From Halobacteria archaeon HArc-gm2 (GTDB lineage: Archaea > Halobacteriota > Halobacteria > Halobacteriales > Haloarculaceae): a stretch of 64,000 bases of DNA. Numbering within the stretch: position 1 is the first letter of the stretch; the number at the start of each line of letters is the position of its first letter. A program made the translations under genes and the position numbers. The notes beneath the pieces are model-generated. The model did no database searches. It was not told where the DNA came from and saw only the letters and a list, made by a program, of their open reading frames with translations. The stretch lies in contig JAOPKE010000001.1 of NCBI GenBank assembly GCA_025517465.1, forward strand, positions 248,001-312,000, in the 5' to 3' direction. This document shows, piece by piece, positions 9,301-16,123 of the stretch.

Positions 9301-10095
9301 ATTCGAGACGTCGCCAAGCTGGAACTTGACCTTGACAGTGTCTCCAGGTTCGATCGGATCCGAAGTCTCGACGCTTACCAGCTTATCTTCGTAGTTCGAT
9401 TCGAAGTACCGAGCCCATGCACTGGCGTACTCGCTGTCTTCTATCCAGAGCGTCGCGCTGTCGAGCTCGGCCGGCGAGCAGACGACCGAGTAACTGCCAG
9501 TCTCGTCGTAGTCGAGGTCGGTGTAGAGAGCCTTCGAGAGTCGCTGGTTGTGGAGGTCCTGTCGAGAGACGTTCGAGGAGAGCGAGACCCGATTCGACGT
9601 CGTCATCTCTCCAGTGATGTTCGGGAATCGAACGCTGAGAGAACCTTCCTGGTACGTTAGTTCCGGCGGTGTATCCATCGTCGCGCCGGATTCGTCTTTC
9701 TTCCAGATGCCGCCACCTTCGTAGCCGACGGTCTGTTCGTCGCTTTCGTAACGCATCTCCCCCATTCGACGCGTTCCGGAGTAACAATCGGAATCGTCGT
9801 TGAGTCGCAACCGCCACGACGAGTCCCGGACCTCGACGTCCCCGTTCATCGACTCGGGAAGTTCGACCGTTCGACTGCGGTTTCGATCCTGACGCGCGAA
9901 CGCCTGGAACGCTTCGTCGGTCTGGGCGAACGTCTGCCCAGCGACCTCTGCCTTGTTGTCCTCGTTGACGTCCCCTATCGTCCCTGTGCCGGCGACGATG
10001 ATCAGCACGACTGCCGTCATCGTGATACCGATTAGCAGGACTGCGCCAACGAGGTGAGATATGCCACGCTGTTCGGATTCGGGCCCACACCCCAT
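6337..10095 (-). CDS. Giant pilin-like surface protein with repeated CARDB-type domains
   Basis: A 1252-residue protein on the strand opposite to its neighbours. An in-frame start 18 codons earlier (10149) exists, but ATG 10095 is chosen because it places EQRGISHLVGAVLLIGIT at the N terminus and leaves an AT-rich promoter-like stretch about 30 bp upstream. After the single pilin-like helix comes a region shared with DUF7289-type proteins (MRYESDEQTVGYEGGGIW; PPE..Y). Then follow roughly seven Ig-like modules with the CARDB signature (xxV.v.N.G......v.....G...........PGES.TV.....), a non-repeat insert near residues 690-920, and two to three further modules. No membrane anchor is seen at the C terminus. 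CARDB modules are usually extracellular adhesion or binding domains, so a cell-surface adhesin built on a pilin anchor is inferred. Confidence 0.8.
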   Translation of the reverse strand: MGCGPESEQRGISHLVGAVLLIGITMTAVVLIIVAGTGTIGDVNEDNKAEVAGQTFAQTDEAFQAFARQDRNRSRTVELPESMNGDVEVRDSSWRLRLNDDSDCYSGTRRMGEMRYESDEQTVGYEGGGIWKKDESGATMDTPPELTYQEGSLSVRFPNITGEMTTSNRVSLSSNVSRQDLHNQRLSKALYTDLDYDETGSYSVVCSPAELDSATLWIEDSEYASAWARYFESNYEDKLVSVETSDPIEPGDTVKVKFQLGDVSNPDYNITDYDVSRATGTSDMIVEAEITNDGGLDGSQDVKFDYTGPKTGSDAKNNVELESGESTTVSFSVPDGDIESTPPEYNLEVRTENDSKDVDIAFGSPTGTPNAALDSDVPQNASTREDVEADVTIDNTGGMTAYEDVEFEYKAASDSDWTSVGTKTVVVDPGTDETVQYDLPTESPGLYDWRAKIDGSTESGQYAVGSNPYFSIKETDSPAVVHSYNDYELDVTIENIGNLQGEMPVDVIIERNASSGWSHVDTKRVTRTIDGTAYSSNEDDVTYRNTFTRQGEYRYTIETPNETTSETFHVGSPEKPMLVVDSVEIDPNPTTFDRYSWFNVTVENAGPETANQHVQVRNEDGETIASEFVSVDPGESETIHQQGHVTDSRFDIGHNSVTVKTANASVSKTLIVQERDNIGGGDNGTIVVNENVRAEIQVLGAELEGRNWYYDDGNHITQAPTEMWLDVENDSSNERVDLFEDEYDGDVNHPAAEKAMIENSSAYTVTQTFGAGTEISLFARSYYCGDTSETGVIFEGIMPGGEDAEGLKCTKGGERITISDDSNSQNVVILSDGDEVPAFGAADAYQRDLNDMLGHRIEDDGTLSLGNDERVFLYELSDPNARPEEATGSGDPDYNDAVALFRVVDVQRTVQTPADFTIEDVDAPESVSRGEDAQISITVNNTGGTAGDTSVLFDMEAQDMIQGQTNELEPGETDTVTLDIPTDVDPDTYQYTILLGSAPRESHYGAITIGEEDGPNFQITSMSAPNVNETHESPTVELKVTNTGNSAGSQDVRILEEPYNFGDEIDSVQMDLASHESKTVTLDLPTRGSSGEVYFKAATDDTTTREQRIYYGESDVAIESLAIGTSTYGSGGDLIERRNADTMSFKLENGGDVGGVRDVELVVGNDTDQQKFTEDSVQVGDGRIYSSYPKWLTFPVGLDTGYYDYSLTVEDHAGVEDTWEGELFISNEVDAGDAKNSSSPISVDSNEVVISG

Positions 10096-10433
10096 GATTA
10101 TCGTTAATTGAAGGAGTATGGAGGTACGAAAAACTATCGATCGTTTCACGACTCGTAATGGGAAAAATGGCCCTACGTCGCTGCAATGACAGTTTTCGGC
10201 ACCAGCGAAGTCGAGTTGCAGACGTTGTTATGTGGGACTCGTGTAAAAAATCGCACCCCGGACCGCCGTTCGCGAGATCTCACGTAGCGCGCCCGCGTCA
10301 CTGATAGCTCACGTGAAATCGTTCGTCGAGTCCACGATTGCAATGGGCGAGTTGGTCGGATCAATCGATGGCGTCATCTGAGTATCGGCCAGAGCGAGAA
10401 TCGAGTTCGACGAGCACAGCAGCCAAAACGGGA

Positions 10434-10505
10434 TGGACTCGCCGGGATTTGAACCCGGGGCCTCTCCCATGCCAAGGGAGTGATCTACCACTGATCTACG
10501 AGCCC
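10434..10505 (-). tRNA. tRNA-Ala (GGC)
   Basis: Read on the minus strand, the acceptor arms GGGCTCG and CGAGTCC pair with a G3:U70 wobble, the identity mark of alanine tRNA. The anticodon stem CTCCC/GGGAG encloses the loop TTGGCAT, giving anticodon GGC. The T-arm has the standard GGTTCAAATCC. CCA is not encoded. It lies between the giant CARDB protein and the second pilin-like set. Confidence 0.95.
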
Positions 10506-10683
10506 GCACTCATTCGTATCCGGTCGGTTTTGATAAAGGCATCGAAGCGCCGGACGGCGTGTCACACGTTCCCGTTATTCCTCGGGTAGAATCGGCCACA
10601 ATGGCTAAGAGAGTCGAGACTAACCTGTCTGCAGACACGGTCCGTCGAGCGATTAGAGACGTTCGGCGTTGATTGGATTACCA

Positions 10684-11265
10684 ATGTTTAGGGGGGACGA
10701 CGATGCGAAGGGAAGCAGCGGAGAGAGTCGCGCCCAGACGACGCTCGATTTCGCCATCGGGATCAGTATCTTCCTCGCGGTGGTCATGTTCATCTTCCTG
10801 TTCGTCCCTGGTATCGTCGAGCCGTTCACCGTCGGTGCCCAGGACGAGACGGTGACGGTCAATCGCGTCGCTGACGGGCTGACCCAGGACCAGCTCGGGT
10901 CGTCCCAGCGGCCCGGTGTCCTCGATACGGCGTGTACGATCGACTTCTTCGAGCACGCCGAGGACGGGACCGACATCACCGCGTGTGGCCCGTCGAAGGA
11001 CGACCTGGCCGATTTCGTCGGGATCAAGGACAGACAGAACGTGAACGTCACAGTCCAGGGGAACACGTCCGCCGCGGACGTCGGGTCCGAACAGCTCTGC
11101 TGGGACGGCTCGAGCGACGCGCTGGTCGAAGCGGACGACGGGACGTGTGACGTCAGGCTGGCTGCCGGGGAGACGCCACCGACGACCAACGCGGATGCGG
11201 TGACGGCGACGCGCGTCGCGTCCCTCGCGGGCGAGGACGTGACGGTCGTCGTGGAGATGTGGTAA
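10684..11265 (+). CDS. Pilin-like membrane protein, set 2 (DUF7287-like)
   Basis: A 193-residue protein starting MFRGDDD, then RAQTTLDFAIGISIFLAVVMFIF in parts: a pilin-like signal with the helix at about residues 19-41, followed by an FVPG turn and an acidic exterior domain with three or more Cys. A TTG five codons upstream is ignored. It is the first gene of a second five-gene set and is paralogous to the gene at 2678. AT-rich sequence near 10650 could serve as its promoter, so this set may be transcribed on its own, without an ATPase or PilC gene next to it. Function unknown; likely a minor pilin or assembly component. Confidence 0.8.
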   Translation: MFRGDDDAKGSSGESRAQTTLDFAIGISIFLAVVMFIFLFVPGIVEPFTVGAQDETVTVNRVADGLTQDQLGSSQRPGVLDTACTIDFFEHAEDGTDITACGPSKDDLADFVGIKDRQNVNVTVQGNTSAADVGSEQLCWDGSSDALVEADDGTCDVRLAAGETPPTTNADAVTATRVASLAGEDVTVVVEMW

Positions 11266-11266
11266 G

Positions 11267-11851
11267 ATGGACAGAGGCCAAGCACACACGCTGGAGGGGG
11301 TCGTCGCCGCACTGCTGTTGCTCGCGAGCGTCATCTTCGCACTGCAGATGACGGCGGTGACGCCGCTATCGGCGAGTACGTCGAGCCAGCACATCGAGAA
11401 CCAGCAGCGGTCGGTCGCGTCCGGCGTCCTCTCGGCCGCCGCCGAGCGGGATGGACTCGAAGAAACGGTGCTCTACTGGAACGAGAGCGACGGCGACTTC
11501 CACAACACGAGCTCCATCGGCTACTACACGTCGGACCCGCCGAACACGACGCTCGGGAGTATGCTGTCTCGGTCGTTCGACCAGGAGGGAATCTCGTACA
11601 ACCTGTACGTCAGTTTCCAGTCACCCTCCGGGAAAACCATCCAGAACCGCGTCGTGTATCGGGGCGTCCCGAGCGACAACGCGGTGAGTGCGTCGCGCAC
11701 GGTGACGCTGGCCGACGACGACCGACTGTACGATCACGACCTGCGGCGGACCAACGTGACGCTCAACGAGTCGTCGTCGTTCTACGCCCAGGACGTGGGG
11801 ACGGGCGTGTACAACGTCGTCCGCGTGGAGGTGGTCGCGTGGCGGATCTAG
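11267..11851 (+). CDS. Pilin-like membrane protein, set 2 (DUF7288-like)
   Basis: A 194-residue protein with MDRGQAHTLEGVVAALLLLA at the N terminus, a single helix, then a TAVTPLSASTSSQHIENQQ segment that I recognise as strongly conserved in haloarchaeal proteins of this family. It ends NVVRVEVVAWRI. The paralogue in set 1 (3204) keeps the MDRxQAxTLEG signal but not the TPLSASTSSQ segment, so this copy looks like the canonical one and set 1 the derived one. The start is one base after the previous stop; the next gene begins inside this one. By context it is a pilin-like subunit. Confidence 0.82.
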   Translation: MDRGQAHTLEGVVAALLLLASVIFALQMTAVTPLSASTSSQHIENQQRSVASGVLSAAAERDGLEETVLYWNESDGDFHNTSSIGYYTSDPPNTTLGSMLSRSFDQEGISYNLYVSFQSPSGKTIQNRVVYRGVPSDNAVSASRTVTLADDDRLYDHDLRRTNVTLNESSSFYAQDVGTGVYNVVRVEVVAWRI

Positions 11852-12855
11852 GGTCACGGAGTCGCGGGCAGCTCATCCTCGTCGCCGCCTTCGCCCTCGC
11901 CGTGACGTTCGTCGCGCTCGCGCTCGTGGTCAACTCCGCCATCTTCACGGAGAACCTGGCGAGTCGCGGCGAGACGGGCGGGAGCGGTGACGCCCTGACG
12001 CTCAGACACGACGTCGAACGCGGCGTCGGCCAGAGTATCGCGTCGGCGAACGTCTACAACACGACAGACCAGAGCACACTCGAACAGGGCGTCGACAGGG
12101 GAATCGGCAACGTGAACACGGCCTATTCGAGACAGAGCGCGGCCGACACGGCCATCGTCAACGTCTCGCGGAAATCCGGATCTATCGAGTACGGCTCTCG
12201 GATCGCACAGAACACCAGCGGTGGCCGGGCGTTCCAGGACAGAAACGGGAACTCCGACTGGCACGTGGTCGACGACGTCGACCGATCCGGGAGCGAGGGG
12301 AACGCGACGCGGGCGTTCGAACTGAACGTCACGAAGTCGTCTCTCGAACCCGATGAGAGCGGCGCCTTCCGGATCGTCGTCGAGGAGTGGAAGGGTTCCG
12401 CGACCTGGACGATGACGCTGTGGCGCGACGGACCGTCGGACGACGTCCACGTCGAAGTCGAGGTCGACAGCGAGCCCGAGGCACGATGTATGCAGGAGGT
12501 GGACGGGGCGTTCGTCCACGTCGACGTCACGGAGGGTCGCCTCGCCGGCGAACCCTGTGGGGCGCTCCGGCAGGGTCCCAATACGAACGGCGACTTCGGG
12601 AACTATCGCTTCGCGAGCGGCGTGGGCGACCGGTACAACGTCACTTTCGAGCACGGCGACGAGGCCCGCGGCAACTACTCGCTGGTCACGCGAAACCAGT
12701 CGATGGCGAGTTCGAACACCCTCAACGCCAGCGTCGGTTCGGACTCACCGTACTGGGACGACGCCATCTACGACGTGACCGTCCGGTACGTCTACAACTC
12801 ACCGAAACTCGAGTACGAGACGGACGTCCGGGTCGCCCCGGGTGAGTCACGATGA
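11839..12855 (+). CDS. Pilin-like membrane protein, set 2 (DUF7261-like)
   Basis: A 338-residue protein that uses a GTG start overlapping the end of the previous gene. It has SRGQLILVAAFALAVTFVAL as signal plus helix, followed by a long acidic domain rich in N-x-S/T sequons. It corresponds to the set 1 gene at 3776 (DRGQLLLIGAVLIGL). Two Cys pairs are visible in the second half (CMQEVDG... and EPCG). The stop overlaps the next start (ATGA). No enzymatic motif is seen. The most likely role is a surface-exposed part of the pilus-like machine; that is inference from position and layout. Confidence 0.8.
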   Translation: MADLGSRSRGQLILVAAFALAVTFVALALVVNSAIFTENLASRGETGGSGDALTLRHDVERGVGQSIASANVYNTTDQSTLEQGVDRGIGNVNTAYSRQSAADTAIVNVSRKSGSIEYGSRIAQNTSGGRAFQDRNGNSDWHVVDDVDRSGSEGNATRAFELNVTKSSLEPDESGAFRIVVEEWKGSATWTMTLWRDGPSDDVHVEVEVDSEPEARCMQEVDGAFVHVDVTEGRLAGEPCGALRQGPNTNGDFGNYRFASGVGDRYNVTFEHGDEARGNYSLVTRNQSMASSNTLNASVGSDSPYWDDAIYDVTVRYVYNSPKLEYETDVRVAPGESR

Positions 12856-13292
12856 CCGACCGTGCCGTCTCTTCGACGCTGAACTACGTGCTCAGTCTCG
12901 GCATCATGGCGGTACTCGTCACCGGGCTCCTGTCGGCGGGCGGCGGCTTCGTCGAGGACCGCCAGGAGGAGGTCATCCGGTCCGAACTCGAGGTCATCGG
13001 CCAACAGGTCGCCTCGGACGTCCAGCGCGCCGACCGGCTCGTAACGGCCGGTGACGGCAACCAGGAGGTGACCCTCTCTCAGTCGCTTCCCGAGCGGATC
13101 AGCGGAACGGGGTATCGGCTCTCGCTGGAGACCGGGCCTCCGGCGGAACTCGTTCTGACCTCGACGGATCCGGAGATAACCGTCTCGGTCCGGGTCCAGA
13201 CGACCACGCCCGTGGCGGCGTCCAACGCTGGCGGCGGGACCGTCGTCGTCACGCACACCTCGGCGAACGAACTGGAGGTGACGAATGACTGA
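12852..13292 (+). CDS. Pilin-like membrane protein, set 2 (DUF7266-like)
   Basis: A 146-residue protein starting MTDRAVSSTLNYVLSLGIMA, with one helix, a VEDRQEEVIRSELEVIGQQ amphipathic segment and a beta-rich C-terminal part. The helix-plus-amphipathic layout (an extended alpha1 as in type IV pilins) is clear here. It is paralogous to the set 1 gene at 4660. It overlaps both neighbours by a few bases and belongs to one transcription unit. Function not known. Confidence 0.8.
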   Translation: MTDRAVSSTLNYVLSLGIMAVLVTGLLSAGGGFVEDRQEEVIRSELEVIGQQVASDVQRADRLVTAGDGNQEVTLSQSLPERISGTGYRLSLETGPPAELVLTSTDPEITVSVRVQTTTPVAASNAGGGTVVVTHTSANELEVTND

Positions 13293-14043
13293 CCGGGCCG
13301 CCAGCGAGGTGCTGAGCTTCGCCCTCGTGTTCGGTCTCGTCGTCGCCTCCGTGGCTATCGTCAGCGTCAGCGGCCTGGGATCGCTCGAGTCGGCGCGCGA
13401 CGCCGAGCAGATGAACAACGCCGAGCGGGCCTTCGACGTCCTCGGCGACAACATGGCCGACATCTACGAACGCGGGGCGCCGAGCCGTGCGACGGAGGTC
13501 AGCCTCGGTGAGTCACAGCTGTACACCGACGAGAACGTCTCGATAAACGTCACCGTGAAAGACAGCGCTGGGAACCCGACGACGGTGACACGCGACATCC
13601 GTCCGATCGTCTACGACGGGGACCGGGAACGCGAACTCGTCTACGAGGCCGGCGCCGTGTTCCGCGTCGAGCGTGATGGGGCCCTGGTGTTGCAGGAACC
13701 GCCGTTCGTCGTCGAGAACGACCGCGTGCTGCTCCCGGTCGTCGCGACTCAGTCTTCGAGCGTGGAGAGCACTGGCGGGTCGACTGTCCTGTTGCGTGCC
13801 AACAACCGTGGGACCGACGTCGCCGTGTCGGACTCTCGCGGCTCCGTCGACTCGCTGTACTTCAATGTCTCTTCGCCTCGCAACGGACTGTGGCGCGACT
13901 ACTTCGTCGACGACCCCGACTTCGACTGTGGCGCGACGCCGATAGAAACGATCAACGGCGAGGAGTACCTGGAGTGCGAGCACTCGAACCCACGCGTCGT
14001 CCACGTCGTCGTCTACGACGTCGGCGTCACCATCGACCGGTGA
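13285..14043 (+). CDS. Pilin-like membrane protein, set 2 (DUF7289-like)
   Basis: A 252-residue protein with DRAASEVLSFALVFGLVVAS as pilin-like signal and helix, then VSGLGSLESARDAEQMNNAE, a conserved segment of this haloarchaeal family. Downstream are GAVFRVERDGALV and the PPFV motif. Its set 1 counterpart is at 5109. The gene ends 35 bases from the stop of a convergent gene that shares the same N-terminal and YQGGGVW/PPEF-type motifs. It is probably one of several pilin-like subunits that differ in their exposed domain. Confidence 0.8.
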   Translation: MTDRAASEVLSFALVFGLVVASVAIVSVSGLGSLESARDAEQMNNAERAFDVLGDNMADIYERGAPSRATEVSLGESQLYTDENVSINVTVKDSAGNPTTVTRDIRPIVYDGDRERELVYEAGAVFRVERDGALVLQEPPFVVENDRVLLPVVATQSSSVESTGGSTVLLRANNRGTDVAVSDSRGSVDSLYFNVSSPRNGLWRDYFVDDPDFDCGATPIETINGEEYLECEHSNPRVVHVVVYDVGVTIDR

Positions 14044-14078
14044 TAGACACCGCCGGCGGCGCGGGTTCCGGGTGAGTC

Positions 14079-15872
14079 TCAGTTCGTGACGTTGACGCGG
14101 TTGACGGAGATGTGGAGGTAGGTGACTTTGGTCGTCCGGGCTGCCTCCGGGACGGCGCGCGTGTTCTCGAGGGCTTTGTCGTAGTGGATGACGCCGTCGT
14201 CCAGGATTTCGATCTCGTTCGTGACGATACCGCCGTACACCTCGCTCTTCCGCAGTATCATCTCGCTGTCGCTCCCCGGTGCGTATATCACGCCGACGAT
14301 CTTCGAGTCTCCGCCGTTCTGCACTGAAGTGGCCTCGAAGTCGCTCTTCCCGTAGAACCACACCTGCGTGGCGTTCTCGTCACCGCCGGTGTGGACGGTA
14401 CCGCCCTCGACGAGCAAGTTCGGCTCGACCGAGTTGCTGGTCGCAGACGGGGAGAACGACGAGAGCGAGTTCTCGCCCTTGATGTAGAAGCGCACTGGGT
14501 GGTCGCCGACCACTTCGATAGTTCCCTGGTTCAGTCGGACGTAGTCGCGCACGCCGATGGAGACGTTGCCGTCAGTCGCGTCGACGGTCAGAGTCTCGGT
14601 CGACCCGAGGTCGATGTGGTCGACGTAGAACATCGTTCCGCCGGGCGACTCCTCGCCGATGGTCGCGCTGCTCGTGATCGTGTCGCCCGAGAAGTCGCTG
14701 TCACCGTCCCGGTTCTTCCTGATGTGGTCGACGCGCTCGTTGATCGGTCCGTCTATCTTCGAAGTGTCGGCGGTCTCGGAGATTTGCTCGGTCTCGACCC
14801 CGGCCGGCGGCGAGGGGTTGATGCTCGTCCCGTACTCGACGCGCTGGCCGTGGAAGTTGTTGGACCAGTCCTTCATGTCGACCGCGCCACCGGCCGAGAT
14901 GTTCCCGTAGATCTGGACGCCGTTGTCCTGGACGTCGACGTCGCCGGCCGTCGTGAGCGTCGCGTTGTTCCAGCCGTTGTCCTTTCCTTCGCCGGCGTAT
15001 CCGTCGCCGTCCGCCGACGTGTACGCGTCGATGCTGGGGTCGGTCGATCCCTTGAACGTAATCGTTCCCGACGTCGACGAGGCGTGAACTGCTTGCTTCA
15101 CTCGCCGGTCACCGACTGGGACCGTGAGCGACGCCGTGACCCTGTTCTCGCCGTGCTGGTAGGTAACCTCGCCGTCAGTTCGCTGTTCGAAGTACGACCC
15201 CCAGGCGCGGTAGTACGGCCCACCGACCGTGACGTTGACCTTCCCGCTCACGAGCGGGTTCACGAAATTCGAGTTGATGCTCTCGTTCGGGTAGTACCGC
15301 GTCGTCGAGTTGCGGGTGATGGTCGCACGGCGCGTGAGCGAACGGTCACCCTTGACCTGGACCATCGGGAGCGTGAGCGTCGCGTCACGGTAGTGGAACT
15401 CCGGTGGGGAGACCATCACGCTCCGGTCCCCGTCGGCCCGCCAGACGCCGCCACCCTGGTAGGCGATGGTCTCGGTCCCGCTCCGGTAGACGATGGCTCC
15501 CATCGACTCGTTGTAGATGGTCGTCACGGCGCGCGTGGCCGTGTTCTGGTAGGAGACGTTCATCCAGCCCGACTCGTTCTCGACGCTGAATCCCTCGACC
15601 GACTCCGAGTCCAGTGGGATCTGCTGGGTCTTCGAGTCGCCGATGGCGACCATCGCCGCCTGCGAGTCGAGCTGGGTCATCGTGTTCGAGGCTCGCTCGA
15701 CGTCGAGCCTGTTCTGGGTATCGGTGATGGCCTGGCCGCCGGTGACGACGACCAGCGTGCTCCCGGTTATCACGAGCGCGAACACGAGTATGACAGCGAG
15801 CGGTCCCGTCTGCCCTCGCGATCCCCCGATCCCCTTTTTCCGGGGCGTAGAACGGAGTTCCGGCTCACTCAT
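14079..15872 (-). CDS. Large pilin-like surface protein A (DUF7289-type N terminus, beta-solenoid-like C terminus)
   Basis: A 597-residue protein. A cytoplasmic lead of about 20 residues ends in SRGQTGPLAVILVFAL, a pilin-like helix. Residues about 45-230 carry motifs common to DUF7289-type proteins (SQAAMVAIGDS, GWMNVSY, MGAIVYRSG, YQGGGVWR, PPEFHYRDATLTLP). The C-terminal half has repeated short beta segments, then GVIYAPGS....VYGGIVTNEI....IHYDKAL, which resembles the C-terminal domain of bacterial PilX-like pilus proteins (DUF7305, from memory). It ends in YLHISVN-VNVT. A TATA-like stretch (GTTTATGG) lies about 30 bp ahead of the start. Paralogue: the next gene at 16124. A surface or pilus-associated role is inferred. 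Confidence 0.78.
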   Translation of the reverse strand: MSEPELRSTPRKKGIGGSRGQTGPLAVILVFALVITGSTLVVVTGGQAITDTQNRLDVERASNTMTQLDSQAAMVAIGDSKTQQIPLDSESVEGFSVENESGWMNVSYQNTATRAVTTIYNESMGAIVYRSGTETIAYQGGGVWRADGDRSVMVSPPEFHYRDATLTLPMVQVKGDRSLTRRATITRNSTTRYYPNESINSNFVNPLVSGKVNVTVGGPYYRAWGSYFEQRTDGEVTYQHGENRVTASLTVPVGDRRVKQAVHASSTSGTITFKGSTDPSIDAYTSADGDGYAGEGKDNGWNNATLTTAGDVDVQDNGVQIYGNISAGGAVDMKDWSNNFHGQRVEYGTSINPSPPAGVETEQISETADTSKIDGPINERVDHIRKNRDGDSDFSGDTITSSATIGEESPGGTMFYVDHIDLGSTETLTVDATDGNVSIGVRDYVRLNQGTIEVVGDHPVRFYIKGENSLSSFSPSATSNSVEPNLLVEGGTVHTGGDENATQVWFYGKSDFEATSVQNGGDSKIVGVIYAPGSDSEMILRKSEVYGGIVTNEIEILDDGVIHYDKALENTRAVPEAARTTKVTYLHISVNRVNVTN

Positions 15873-16123
15873 TCTTCTCTCCGTGTTGTGTACCAGTGGC
15901 CATAAACTAGCACGTCAGGTTATCGCTCCGTATAATCGTGCTGTAGCTCGGCTTCGATTCCCGCGGTGAGAGACCAGTTCACCGCAGCGTGAGGTGACCC
16001 CTGTTCGGATAGCATGCTAGCTGCCCTCGGGGGACACTCATTAGCGCTTGTGGCCACCTGTCTTTTCAGGTACAGCTTCAGGGAGTAGTGAAGTGGGCAG
16101 CGTAGGGAGCGGCGAAGGGCGAA

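Noticed and set aside
14391-15905. 504-codon open frame opposite the large pilin-like protein A
   Set aside because: Antisense shadow; the minus-strand frame has a pilin-like signal, a promoter and a paralogue with the same motifs.
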